Assembly (NCBI RefSeq): GCF_000151665.1 | Contig: NW_013171838.1 | Location: forward strand, 881,001-945,000 | DNA from: Blastocystis hominis | Taxonomy: Eukaryota; Sar; Bigyra; Opalinata; Blastocystidae | Direction: 5' to 3' | Length of the DNA: 64,000 nt | Shown: positions 42,099 to 52,567 of the stretch, piece by piece | How the letters are laid out: each line of letters begins with the position of its first letter | Position numbering within the stretch: the first letter of the stretch is position 1 | Made by a program: the position numbers and the translations under genes | The notes under the pieces: generated by a model | Databases searched by the model: none | The model's input: the letters and a program-made list of their open reading frames with translations, nothing else | Told to the model about the DNA's origin: nothing

Positions 42099-43201
42099 TT
42101 ATTCATAATCCAACGACTCCAACGCTTGCTGCTCTTCGCTCTTCGGCACGGGATTCTCACTCGGATTGCTGTTCTCCGCCTCATTCTTCGGCTCCACTCC
42201 TTTGGGTTCTTCCAAATCCATAAAATCAGAAAAGGCCTTCGGATCGTCGGGAACCTCGCCAGACTCCTCCGAATCGTTCGAATAGATCGAGTCGCCTCGA
42301 TCCCGCCTTTCCTCCAGTTCACGAAGCTGCTGGAGCTCCATGGCTTCCTTCGTTGGCTTAGAATCATTTAAATCCTTCGGTTTTCTCGAAGCCTCCAATT
42401 CCTTCGATGCTTCGGTTTCGGTCGATTCGTTTGATTTCTTTTGTGTCTCCTCCGCAAATCCGTTCTGCTGGTGCGGTTGGTAGGGTCGGACATACAACTT
42501 CCTTCCCTCGTATTCAAAGCAGTCCATTTCCTTCAGCGCTTTCTGATAGGACTCTTCTTCCTCGTACTTCACGATTCCCATGCCGCGACTCAAACCCGTT
42601 TCACGATTCACAACGATCTATACAAATTACGTTGCTATTTGAATGCTACGTTGCAGTACACGATTTTGCCAAATTTATCAAAAAGCTTTGTCAGATCTGC
42701 CTTGGTGCACTTCCAAGGTAGTTCTAATGTCAAATCCGCATATTTACTTACGTAAAACAATTAGCTTGTTTGTGTTATCATAACTACGAGCCGGAGCCGG
42801 AGCCGGAGCACGATCACGAGAACGTTCTCTTTTCACATCCTTGTGTGTCCTGCGATCGCGAACTCTGCGCTCATCTCGATCTTCTCGATCCTCCTTCTTT
42901 ATTACCCGCAAGACGCGGCCATTCATGTTTGTTCCGTTCATATCGAGAGCCTTCTTCAGACCCTCTTCGGATCGAAAGGAAACAAATCCAAATCCCCGAG
43001 AACGACCCGATTCCCTATTATACAAAATCTTGAAGTGTTAGCAACAAATAGCATCATACATTTGCATCAATCACGTCTCCGCACGCAGAAAAAAACTCGA
43101 TAAGAGTCTCGCTATTACATGTGAAGGGTATGTCTGAAATGGTTCAAGAAGTCAAAAGAGAGCATACTCTTCACCAATACTTTATACTCCGGTTCGCTCA
43201 T
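42099..43201 (-). CDS. RNA-binding protein with two RRMs
   Basis: Start at 43201, MSEPEYKVLVKNIPFTCNSE, with exons joined across 28-34 nt introns. RRM1 has RNP2 VLVKNIPF and RNP1 SRGFGFVSF. A basic linker (RRVRDRRTHKDVKRERSRDR) leads through a short APAPAPA run to RRM2, with RNP2 LIVLRNLPW and RNP1 SRGMGIVKY. The C-terminal third is acidic and probably disordered, ending LESLDYE with TAA. The layout fits nucleolin/Nop13-type or hnRNP-like proteins that act in pre-rRNA or mRNA processing. No exact orthologue is claimed. It lies head to head with the rRNA-processing gene CGR1, with about 60 bases between starts. Confidence 0.8.
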
Positions 43202-43263
43202 AGACAAACTCCAAAATATGGCCAAAAATTTGCAGTATTTAACTTTTGGGAATAGCCACTACA

Positions 43264-43818
43264 ATGGAATCCAAAAACCAGGAAACGGCTCAGAATACGA
43301 CAGTGGAAGAGCAGAAACCTTCAGAGACCAAAAAGAAGACGGTGATTCCTGTAGGTATCGGAGCGGCTGGAAAAGTGTGGAGACAGAAAAGGGAGATATC
43401 GTAAACGTCAATGCAGTGTGTAATTCGATAGGTTCCATCAGTTTGCAAACAATAGTCCGTTCCAAGTCAAGACGTCCTGGGAGAAGAAACAAGAAAGACG
43501 CAAGAAGCTAGAGAGAACGAAGGAATTGCAAAAAAGCATGCGAACGTCCAGAATTGAAGAGAAACGCGTAACGATTTTGGCTTTGGAGTGACGGTAAGGA
43601 GCTAATTAGAAGACAGGAAGAAAACAAAATGCGTCGTCAGCAGAATGAGATCAAGAACGCTCAAATTCAAGTGGTAGGTTTGCTCAAGCGCAGATAATGC
43701 AAAGATAAAGAATGTGGGAAAACTGAAGAAGATGAGCAAGAAGCAGCTCAAGCAGATAAAGAAGACTCGCATCGATAAGAATGGAAATGTAGAGTACGTA
43801 GACGCGTATGCGAAGTAA
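43264..43818 (+). CDS. CGR1: CGR1-like rRNA-processing protein
   Basis: Starts MESKNQETAQNTTVEEQKPS and has introns near 43380-43440, 43570 and 43670. The family signature is clear in order: GIGAAGKVWRQ, PFQVKTSWEKKQERRKKLER, TKELQKSMRTSRIEEKR, IRRQEENKMRRQQNEIKNAQ and NVGKLKKMSKKQLKQIKKTR, ending VEYVDAYAK with TAA at 43816. CGR1/CCDC86 proteins are short, highly basic coiled-coil nucleolar factors needed for 60S subunit rRNA processing. Size and basic heptads fit. It is divergent from the two-RRM gene, with which it could share a promoter and regulation. Confidence 0.75.
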
Positions 43819-43880
43819 TTGTTGTCGTTTTATATAATCTTGTTTATTTGATCAGACTTTTGTTTACAGTCGGCTGACTG

Positions 43881-44140
43881 ATGCAGAGTATTCTATCCGG
43901 AAGGGAATAAGAGGCAGATCCTCAGGAACAACGACAAGAAGTACTGATCAAGAGAATAGCGAACTCTGTAGATCGGCTGTCTGTGGCGCTCGCTGATTTA
44001 ACGAAACAGATGGAAGTAGCGTAATGGGCGGAATCAGTGATATTTAGCAAATTGACCAGTACACCGAGAATCTAGAATATCTCCAAAGTATTTGGAGAGG
44101 TTGCGAGCAAAAGATGTGCATGAACAGCAAAGTGAACTAG
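43881..44140 (+). CDS. Small coiled-coil protein, possibly DASH/Dad1-like
   Basis: Joining exons at 43881-43887, about 43912-44016 and 44049-44140 gives a protein of about 65 residues: MQKADPQEQRQEVLIKRIAN, SVDRLSVALADLTKQMEQID, QYTENLEYLQSIWRGCEQKM. The pattern QRxxLIxxI, hydrophobic heptads, then LExLxxIWxxC resembles small kinetochore DASH subunits such as Dad1, which also have a conserved late Trp. The length fits as well. This is a tentative resemblance; other short coiled-coil complex subunits would look alike. TGTTTGTT follows 28 bases after the TAG. Confidence 0.35.
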
Positions 44141-44167
44141 AAAGCTTCTTTTTGTGTGATAGGAACG

Positions 44168-44175
44168 TGTTTGTT
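44168..44175 (+). terminator. TGTTTGTT 3'-end motif after the small coiled-coil gene
   Basis: Exact octamer 28 bases past the encoded TAG and only 40 bases before the next start codon on the same strand. Confidence 0.6.
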
Positions 44176-44214
44176 CGATTCCTAAGAAAGCATAATTGTT
44201 TTCTTTGTTTGAAG

Positions 44215-46131
44215 ATGAAGAGACTATCGGGTGCTTTCATACAGGGAATACGAACTGTATCAAGAGCCGAAAGCGTCTGTCGCGTTATTGGAAGGGGAGG
44301 TCGAAGAATGGAACCCTTGTTTGTGCGGTCATTTTCGACAGGGTCTGCGTCCCGTTTCGAACGAGTAGAGACGATTCTTCGATCGAAATATGCTCGTCTT
44401 CTGTCATTTACAAGTGGACTGGGATTATCGATGGGCGGATTGAGCTACGCTGGCTTCATGGGGTTTGGGAGCGGTTCATCGAATCAAAAGAATGTAACGA
44501 GGTTGATGAAGGATTTGGAAGCTATCCGAGAGAAGTACCCTGACATCAAAGCGTCTCCCGTAGTCTCCAGGTATTCTGAATATTCATAGGTTGCAAGTGG
44601 CAAAGAGGAAAATGTGTTGATGATTTCCTTCAGCTTTTCAGCCTATTTGAATTTCTTCGATCTACTTTCGACACTTTCAAGTTTACTGAATGTTCGAACT
44701 CGGAGTGTTGTATTCCTTTAGGAAGAGGGTCCCGTCTCACTTCAGGAAATCAAGCAAGAGCGCGGTACTTTAGTTGTTACTTTAATGTTTTCCACTCTAT
44801 CTCCCTGTTGTTTTACATATAGTTACGGCGATGGACATCGCTCCGTCGAGGTGCTATACAACGGTCGTGAAGGCCGCATCTCCTTGTTTGCTTCTTTTTG
44901 TTTTGCTCTGAATCAAAGCTTTGCAGACGACGATTTCACCACGCACGACACACAAATCATTTCCACCCTTTACGAGCAAACATTGCAGACACTCTCGTTC
45001 CTATTCCCGCGGGTATTCACATCTAGCTCAGCTACCTCCACGACCAATGAGAATTCTCAGCTCTCCGTTCCACGTTTCCACCTTTCATCAGCTCTAGAAA
45101 ACGATCCGAAGCCTGGAAGGTCTGGGCGTGGAAGTGTACGTTCCCAAATCGCACGCTTCCGACGATTCTGCATGGGACGAAATCGCTGGGTACGACGATC
45201 TAAAGAAAGTAGGCGAGTTTCCACGTTTCTACTGTGCAGGAAATCCACGACTCGGTGCTGCTCTCGATTCGCTACCCCGAGAAATACCGAGAAATCGCGC
45301 GGAAAACGCGGCGCAATTACTCCTCCCCCATTCCGCGCGCGCTGCTTTTTGAAGGCCCTCCCGGCACGGGGAAAACGTCGATCGCGCGCCTGATCGCGCG
45401 GGAGAGCGGGTCGATTTTAGTGTAGGATTGTAAAGAGAAAAAAGAGTGAAAGGAAGACACGTTCCGCTGGAAAGCATCGTGGATAAATATTACGGAGAAA
45501 GCGAGAAGCGACTCAGCTCGATTCTGAAGCTGTGCGGAGAGATCGATGACGCGATTATCTTTATTGATGAGGTGGGGAGAGCGAGTGATGGATCCAGCGT
45601 AGGTCGACAGTCTGGCCACAAGTCGCGATAATGATCAGATGAATGAGGTCACGCGCAGATTGCTGTCGGTGCTGCTGCGCTTCCTCGAGGGGTTCAACGC
45701 CAATAATGAGGAGGCGGGGAAGAATGGAAGCAATGGCGAGAGCGGGAAGAGAGAAACCGCGCCGAAACACAACATTCTGATCTGTGCCACCAATCGCAAG
45801 CACGACCTCGATTCGGTACTTCTCTCGGCATTTCCCTTATTTCCAGGCATTGCTGAGCCGATTCGACGTGCAGCTCCATTTCCCTCTCCCGGATGTGGAG
45901 GCGCGAAAGCAGATTTTTGCGTGCTATGCGAAGCAGCTTAGCGAGGAGGAACGACAGCAGCTGGCCGAGCTCTCCGAGGGAATGAGCGGACGAGACATCC
46001 GCGACAGCTGCGAGATCGCCGAACGCTCCTGGGTGTCGAGCTGCATCCAGAAAAAGCAGAAGGTGAGCGTTCCGCCTCTCGAGCAATATGTGGATGCTGT
46101 GAATCGAAGAGCGACCCAGATCCACACGTGA
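44215..46131 (+). CDS. Organellar membrane AAA ATPase
   Basis: Starts MKRLSGAFIQGIRTVSRAES, an Arg/Ser-rich presequence, followed by LLSFTSGLGLSMGGLSYAGF, a likely membrane segment, and a spacer with SYGDGHRSVEVLYNGREGRI. The AAA module begins WDEIAGYDDLKK, then ILLSIRYPEKYREIARKTRR, Walker A FEGPPGTGKTSIARL, pore region with YYGESEKRLSSIL, Walker B AIIFIDEV, sensor ILICATNRKHDLDSVL, arginine-finger region LLSRFDVQLHFPLPD and the C-terminal lid SGRDIRDSCEIAERSW. One AAA domain and no M41 protease motif are seen, so this is a membrane-anchored ATPase rather than an FtsH-type protease. It may act on organellar membrane proteins, like Msp1/ATAD-type enzymes. Introns near 44580, 45215, 45425, 45600 and 45820 are short GT-AG. 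Confidence 0.75.
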
Positions 46132-46194
46132 GGACGCTGGAGTGTCGGGGTATACTGGGAAGTGGACTGGAAACGCGGAGGAATGCGTTTGAAT

Positions 46195-46202
46195 TGTTTG
46201 TT
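46195..46202 (+). terminator. TGTTTGTT 3'-end motif after the AAA ATPase gene
   Basis: Exact octamer 64 bases past the TGA. Confidence 0.6.
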
Positions 46203-46281
46203 TGAAACCGCGGTTGTGTCGGAAATTTGGCGGAAAGTGGGAGGTGGATTGGAGGTCTATTTTTTATCTTGCTTCTGAACT

Positions 46282-46969
46282 ATGAGTTATCGTGGTGGAC
46301 GTGGAGGCGGCGGTGGCCGTGGTGGCCGTAAGAATTTTGGAGGAAAAAACCGAGATTTTGAAGAAGGTCCTCCAGAACGTGTTGTGGGTGGGATTTTGCA
46401 CATTCATTTTAATATTTAGAGCTGGGATACGTGCTTCACGAAAGTGAGGGCGATGTTCTCTGCAAATCAACGAATAAGGACGTAGTTACTGGAAACCGTT
46501 TTCTGATGGATAGATTCCATATTTCAACGCTCCTGTGTATCTGGAGAATAAGACGCAGGTGGGAAAGGTGGACGAGATTCTCGGAGCAATTTCCGACGTC
46601 CATTTCTCGATGAAGTGCAGCGAAGGTGGAACCTCCGGTTTCTCCCTCACATTTAGGCGTGAAGGCGTCTTCCTTCAAGGCAGGCGATAAAGTCTACATC
46701 AACCCGATGAAGCTGCTTCCTCTCTCCCGATTTACAGAGTATTTCGAATTGTCTCCACCCTAATCTGCAGAACCCCGAAGCCGGCTGGTGGTTCCAGTGG
46801 ATCGCGCGGAGGCGGTCGCGGCGGCGCCCGTGGCGGTCGCGGCGGTTCCTTCGGTGGCCGTGGCGGCCGTGGTGGCTCGTTCGGAGGCCGTGGAGGCGGT
46901 CGCGGTGGTTCGTTCGGCGGTGGCAATCGCGGTGGCCGTGGCGGTTCGTTCGGAGGCCGTCGATTCTAG
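46282..46969 (+). CDS. GAR1: H/ACA snoRNP subunit GAR1
   Basis: Starts [20 protein letters not shown]. After a 32-nt intron comes [20 protein letters not shown], then [55 protein letters not shown] and a long C-terminal RGG domain, ending RRF with TAG at 46967. Glycine-arginine domains flanking a small beta-barrel are diagnostic of GAR1, which supports substrate release by H/ACA pseudouridylation particles and acts in rRNA processing. The GGRGG-coding DNA is a degenerate repeat. Introns near 46392, 46482, 46636 and 46740 were read. TGTTTGTT lies 73 bases downstream. Confidence 0.9.
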
Positions 46970-47042
46970 CTTGTTTCTTTTTACTGAATGAATGAATGAA
47001 TGGATGAATGGATGATGGATGATTGATTGATGATTGTAAACG

Positions 47043-47050
47043 TGTTTGTT
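47043..47050 (+). terminator. TGTTTGTT 3'-end motif after GAR1
   Basis: Exact octamer 73 bases past the GAR1 stop, within or beside the 3' end of the convergent Sen1-like gene. Confidence 0.55.
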
Positions 47051-50000
47051 GGAAACAGGGCAATGCAGAGAGGGCACTCGCACCTCCGGAGAGTACTGGC
47101 CTTGCTGCTGCGCCAGCGCGTCCTCCACGGAGGCGTGCAGCGACAGCGCCAGCCGCTTGTGCGACTGCTGGAACTTCGCGTAGAGACTGTCCTGCCGGTG
47201 CAGCCGGATGTTCTCGCGGATGAGCGGCTCGAAGTCCGCGTCCACGTCCAGGATCGGAAGCACGCGGTTGAACTGGCTATGCAAAAAGGGGAAACCGTGG
47301 AACCCACTAAGTGAAATCGATGAACTGGTTCCAGTAAGTGCTGGTGCGGAGCTTGGCTTCGTTGCCGACCACGAACAGGCCGAAGCGCGGCCGCGTGAAG
47401 CTCACGTTCATTCGACGGATGTCCGAGACGAAGCCCACGCCGTACGCGCTGCCCGTACGCACCGTCGAGTAGAAGACCAGGTCCACCTCCTTGCCCTGGA
47501 ACGCGTCCACGGTGAACACGTGCAGACGGCGGACCAGCTCGTTGGGATGCTGCGCAATGCGTGATTCGAACTGAGGGTGAGAGGAAAGGGAGAGGAAGTA
47601 CCAGGGACTTTTGCTCCTTGTAGGGAGTCAAAATCACGACCGACATCGAGGAGTAGGAAGGGTAGAGATTCAAAAAGGTGTTGTAGAGGTTTAGAACGAA
47701 GCGGACTTCGGATTCGTTGCTGTAGGATTTGGAAAAAGCATCCTTCTTCTCGGATACGTTCGAACCGCACAGATTATAAAACACGACAGGCTAGCGTCGA
47801 GAAAAGGATTAAAAGCTACGTAAAAATAGTCAGACTCGTAGAATTGGTGGCTATACCCCCTCCCAGACACGTTCTCACCGTTCATTAGCTTGCCATCGTA
47901 AAAACACTGGTTTGGAAAAGCAATAATATTGGGGTGGCATCTACTGAGCAGATTCGAAAGGATTCTACCGATATTGTGTGTTAAGGAGGTATGAGTAATG
48001 GTTATTGTTTGAAAGACGTTCAAAAAGACTCAGATTGTAATTGTTCTGATTATTTGCGCTGATTACCGTAGCAGGAAGCTGCTTGGGATCTCCGATCAAC
48101 ACACACTTCTGCGGATTGATGAGCAACGGGATCAGCGTGGAGACCTCCGTCGCCTGGCACGCTTCGTCCACCACCAATGCCGAATATCTAGGTCCTATCG
48201 GAATTCCAGAAATACTGCCGATTTATGCAATCGGAATCAAACACGGATAAGCCGCTGCTGGAGAGCGTAGTGAGGATGATATCGTAGTTATTGACGAGAT
48301 ATCCTTCGAGGTCGCTGGTGTTCATCTGGGAGTAGTTGTAGACGTAGTTGAATTGCAGCAGTCTGTCTTTCTCTTCAAAAAGCATCACAATCCGCGAAAT
48401 TAGCGATAAATACCTAAACTAAAGCAAATACGTGTACATCGACTCGGGATTCTGCTGCAACCCATTTTCCGTTGTTATCTTACTCGCCAATCGCTTCAAC
48501 TACTCTTTATCTCGCAGTTCCGATCGCTACCGATACAAACACCTGGTCGATGAGCGTGTTGACACGCTTCAGGTCTGTTTGCAGCATTTTCCGCTTTTGC
48601 TCCTTCGCTTCCGCGTTTTTGAAGTTCTACGACAAACCTTCCCTCCATTCCTACTCCCACCATATATTCCAGCGAAACCGACCAATATTCCTCCGGAGTT
48701 CCCGAGCCCAGCCGCAGAATCGACGGGTTATACCGATTTCCGCTGTTGTCGATGAACCCCTGCTGCATGATGCCGTCTACGACCGCGTTCACCGCTGCAT
48801 TGGACGGCGTGCACACCAGAATGCGCGGCTTGACCAGCTTCTCCTTCATCTGGATGCGCGCGCGATTCACCTCTTCCAGCGAGCTAAAAAAGGCGTTTCT
48901 ACTCCCCAGAGCCCAGAAAAGCCAACCGATTCGCGGCGATGATCTGATTCACAAATCCGCGGAGCTGCTCATAATACGCGTCGAACTGCTGGTTGAGCAG
49001 CACGTTGAGCAGCATGCGGAGCGTGCGCGTCTTCCCCGTGCCGGGCGGTCCCTGGATGAGCGTGAAGTGGGAGGCTGGCCGCGGGGAGGGCTGCTGCGCC
49101 ACGGTGCGGTACAGCGAGGCCTCCACCGCGAACAGCTGCGACCGGTTGAAGCTCCCGCGGAGGTAGTCCACGAAGACGGGCGTGCAGCCGTCCCACGCGA
49201 ACTGTCCGGCGAGGGGGGACTGCGGGGCTGCGGGGACGCAGAGCGCGGAGCCGGGGTTGTGCAGCGCGTCGCGCAGCAGCGCCGCGTCCTCGCCCGCGTA
49301 GACGCTGCGGTACAGCCCCGGACGCGACCCCACCACCTCGCAGAGCAGCGGGTTCAGCGGCAGGCGGAACGACGCGAAGGCGGGCGGGTAGACCGCGGCG
49401 CCGAACGCGTGGTTCACGTCGCTGTGCTGAAGGGGGAGCGACGGGTTCGGGAGACGCAGCGCGCGCAGCTGGGCGAGGAAGGAACGCCGACTGGGACCGC
49501 TGGACAGAGGGGCCGAAGGGGGAAACGGGGAACCTGGGAGTGAGGGGGAGAGGGAAGGGGCACCTAAAAATAGATTATTGGGATATTGAATGGGCACCTA
49601 TATATTATTGGGACATTGGATAGGGACCTATATATAATTGGGACATCGAATGGGCACCTATATATTATTGGGACATTGGATAGGGACCTATATATTATTG
49701 GGACATTGGATAGGGACCTATATATAATTGGGACATCGAATGGGCACCTATATATTATTGGGACATTGGATAGGGACCTATATATAATTGGGACATCGAA
49801 TGGGCACCTATGTCTGACCCACTCCCATCGCCTCCCACCTACGCTTAACGCCTCTCCGCTGCCCCACCTGTCTTTCCGCTGCCTCCACCGCCTCCGTTGC
49901 CTGCGTTCTGAGCGTCTCCTCGCCGTCTACCTGCGCCGCTCTGCGTGGTGAGCGCGTCGTGCGCGGTGCGCGGCGCGGCCCACCGCGTGGATCGCGTGTC

Positions 50001-50989
50001 CGAAGGCGCGTAGACGCAGTAGTGCAGCAAGTGCAGCGCGACCCACTCGCGCGCCGCGGTGCTGAGCTGCAGCAGCGGATACAGGGAGCAGACGCTGCAT
50101 GTGAGCCCCGATTCTCTCAGATACACGGGGTCGGTGCCGTCCAGACGGTCCAGAAGGTCCGGAAACGCCTCTGCGAGCTGGTACACGTCCACGCGGGCGC
50201 GCAGCGGAGCGTGGTTGGCGGAGGTCTGCGTGTTCACCACGCCGTAGAAAAAGGGAAGGTGGAACCGCGGGGATCCGTTCTCCACGCTGAACTCGGGAGT
50301 GTCGGGATCGATGGCAGGGCGAGCGAGATAGGGAACGATGACGGAGTAGGTGCTGATGAGCGTAGGAAGCGACTGCTGCGAATCGAAGTAGAGAAAACAC
50401 TCGTTCTCGTCGGGGTCGTAGCGAAGCTGAACCGCTGTGCAGCGAAGACGATTACGACTAGAGTGGATAGGAAGGGGGAAGGCAACGTGTTGATGCTTTG
50501 TAGAGTCTGTGCGTGCACTTCTTGAAGCACAAACGCAGAGAACATGGAAATGTACTGCTCCACATTTTGAAACGAAGACGGGAGGATTGGCAGCGGCTGA
50601 CTAGACCTGGAAACACACATAGAATCCTCACGCTGGCACAAACAAATCCCAATTGAGCAAAATGTCGTAAAAACGATTCTGGAGTGCAGTCTTGAGAGCT
50701 GCGTAGGTATCCGCATTTCGCTGCTCCGATTCTTCCTTGGCTCGCTCATCCTCCGTCTCCTTGGTCTGATCGCACGTCTTACGAATTCTATTCGCTATGT
50801 AAGCACGCTTGCAGCGTACGTGGGACGAACAGTTTCATTCAGCTTTTTCCGCAATTTGAGCTGATCGTCGTTCTCTTGCTGTCTACGCGTCAAATGCGCC
50901 TTGCAAATGCACTTTTTCAACTCTGTGTCAGCAATCTGCTTTTTCAAAACGGAGAGCAGACGGGACGAGATAGGCTTTCCGTTCGCCAT
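47050..50989 (-). CDS. Sen1/senataxin-like SF1 RNA-DNA helicase
   Basis: A large reverse-strand gene starting MANGKPISSRLLSVLKKQIA at 50989. The helicase core is complete: Walker A FTLIQGPPGTGKTRTLRMLL, motif Ia KPRILVCTPSNAAVNAVVDG, Walker B ALVVDEACQATEVSTLIPLL, motif III VLIGDPKQLPATVISA, then VVILTPYKEQ, VFTVDAFQGKEVDLVFYSTV and RRMNVSFTRPRFGLFVVGN. SNAAVxxxxxR and DEACQATE are typical of the Sen1/UPF1-like group, and overall order fits Sen1, which resolves R-loops and ends transcription of short RNAs. Many short introns interrupt it; between the N-terminal part (SLTCSVCSLYPLLQ region) and the core lies the tandem GT...AG array at 49500-49867. The 3' end near 47050 is not fixed; no clear stop was found. 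Confidence 0.85.
49500..49867 (-). repeat. Tandem array of twelve intron-like GT...AG units
   Basis: On the coding (reverse) strand, 368 bases divide exactly into twelve adjoining units, each beginning GT and ending AG with no base between: 49839-49867 (29), 49808-49838 (31), seven of exactly 30 nt covering 49598-49807, 49564-49597 (34), 49534-49563 (30) and 49500-49533 (34). The seven central units are nearly identical and come in two types, one starting GTGCCCATTC and one GTCCCTATCC, both ending ATATATAG. Unit size equals the normal intron length here. The helicase reading frame meets a TAG at a unit boundary, and 368 is not a multiple of three, so the array cannot be coding in the gene frame. 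Confidence 0.85.
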
Positions 50990-51322
50990 TTTCACACTCT
51001 CCCCAATGTTTCGCTTTTTAGATGGTTCAGAAGCTCCCGTTCTATTCGATCACTCCATCAGTGGGGTTCACTACTGCGCATTGCCCCGCCTCCGTGTTTC
51101 TTTTGGCTCACTTTTCTGTTGGATGCTACTCATAGCACGTAGGTTCGTATTTCAATTCTGTCGATAAAAATATCTCCGCTGTGGGTATAGCCGAGAAAAA
51201 GGAGCTATGATGAAAGAGAAAATGCGAGACAAGTAAGAACCACGGTTAACTCCGATTTCTAGCGACCATGCTTCGGACCATTTTGCTGTATTGCTCACAT
51301 TCTTGTACATCTACATCCAGGT
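50990..51322 (+). other. Possible small intron-containing gene, unresolved
   Basis: Between divergent Sen1-like and U2AF35 there are forward coding-like pieces: VQKLPFYSITPSVGFTTAHC with hydrophobic FLLAHFSV after 51020, and DHASDHFAVLLTFLYIYIQ at about 51270-51320, preceded by a good 30-nt intron (GTAAGAACC...TTCTAG). They could form a small membrane protein whose last exon overlaps the start of U2AF35, or be fortuitous. No consistent full frame was obtained. Confidence 0.25.
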
Positions 51323-52477
51323 ATGGCAGATCACCTTGTCCGGGTGTATGGAACAGAAGAAGATCGGTGGGTTGCGCTATTTGAGTTTGAAAGTTTAGAG
51401 TGAACTGTCCGTTCTATTTTAAGATTGGCGCATGCAGGCATGGAGATCGGTGCACTCGAAAGCACAACAGACCTACATTTAGCCAGACTATTCTCATTCC
51501 TCACATGTACCACAACCCTAAAGCTTCGGGAGTTACTGGAGATCCCTCCCAAGCGCAGCAGCTCATTGTACCTAGTTTGTGGTTTCTTCTCACTAGCAAC
51601 AACAATTTGACGAGTTCTATGAAGAGGTGTACCAGGAGCTTTCGCAATCCTATGGCCCGATTGAAGAGCTCCATGTGTGCGATAATCTGAACGACCACAT
51701 GATAGGAAATGTGTATGTCAAGTTTGAGGACGAGGAGGATGCAGAGAAAGCACTGAAAGGCTTGACGCATCGATACTACGCGGGTCGTCCGCTCGCTCCC
51801 GAATACTCTCCAGTCACCGATTTCCGTGAGGCGCGGTTCTTTTCTGCGTTTTCTCCTCACATCTAGTTGCAGACAGCACGAAGAAGGCCAGTGCACGCGC
51901 GGAGGCTATTGCAACTTCATGCACTTAATGACGCCTTCCCAGCCCGTCTTCTACCGCTGCTTCCCCAAAGGCCGGTATAGTTCTTCCCGCTCCTCTCATC
52001 GCTAGCTGGGGCTACACGCGCTTCGAGCGCCTCCATGACAAGGGTCCCCGCGGGGATGGCCGTCGCAATCCCCCGCCGGCGCGCGTGATTCTCTCCGACG
52101 AGGACCGAAGCAGTCGAAGTCGCAGCCGAAGCCGAAGCCGAAGCCGAAGCCGAAGCTACAGTCGCAGTCGAAGCTACACCCGCAGCCGCAGTCGAAGTCG
52201 CCGAGAGCGAAGTCGCCGCGATCGCAGTCGAAGCCGGAGTCGAAGCCGCCGAGAGCGCGACCGCGATCGAAGCCGTGAACGCGATCGAAGCCGAAGCCGC
52301 CGAGAACGACACCATCGCGATGATCGAAGCCGTGACCGCGACAGAGAGCGAGATCGAGACAGAGATCGAAGCCGAAGCCGAAGCCGAAGCCGAAGCGGGA
52401 ATCGACGGGAGCGGAGCCGGCGCCGCGAGCGAAGCAGCTCGCCGCCCGCCTCGACGGAGAAGCCCGCTGCTAGTTAA
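51323..52477 (+). CDS. U2AF1: U2AF small subunit (U2AF35)
   Basis: Starts [15 protein letters not shown], then a 32-nt intron, [20 protein letters not shown] (first CCCH zinc finger) and [20 protein letters not shown]. The U2AF homology motif domain follows with [40 protein letters not shown] and [20 protein letters not shown]. The second zinc finger is [20 protein letters not shown]. The tail is a long RS domain ([12 protein letters not shown] with DRDR blocks) ending KPAAS and TAA at 52475. This is U2AF35 from start to end; it recognises the 3' splice-site AG during spliceosome assembly. In a genome of near-minimal introns, its conservation shows that U2AF-dependent AG recognition is kept. 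The RS-coding DNA is an imperfect hexamer repeat (52090-52420). Confidence 0.95.
52090..52420 (+). repeat. RS-domain coding repeat
   Basis: Imperfect tandem hexamers of the form CGAAGC / CGCAGT / CGTGAC encode the Arg-Ser and Arg-Asp/Glu dipeptides of the U2AF35 tail. Long antisense and off-frame ORFs here are by-products. Confidence 0.7.
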
Positions 52478-52567
52478 GTAGAAGACCACATGTTTGATGG
52501 AGCAAACACAACACACACGGCTAGAACGCCTCGAAATCGTACGGGGGTCGCGACGCCTGCTTCCGAT

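Noticed and set aside
49586-49951. Forward ORF with repeated GTYIIGTLDRDLYIIGT units as a coding minisatellite
   Set aside because: It is the antisense of the GT...AG array; no flanking coding context exists on the forward strand.
52085-52516. Reverse-strand Ala/Ser repeat ORF (ASASASA) and a Glu/Ala repeat ORF over the U2AF35 tail
   Set aside because: Off-frame readings of the RS-coding hexamer repeat.
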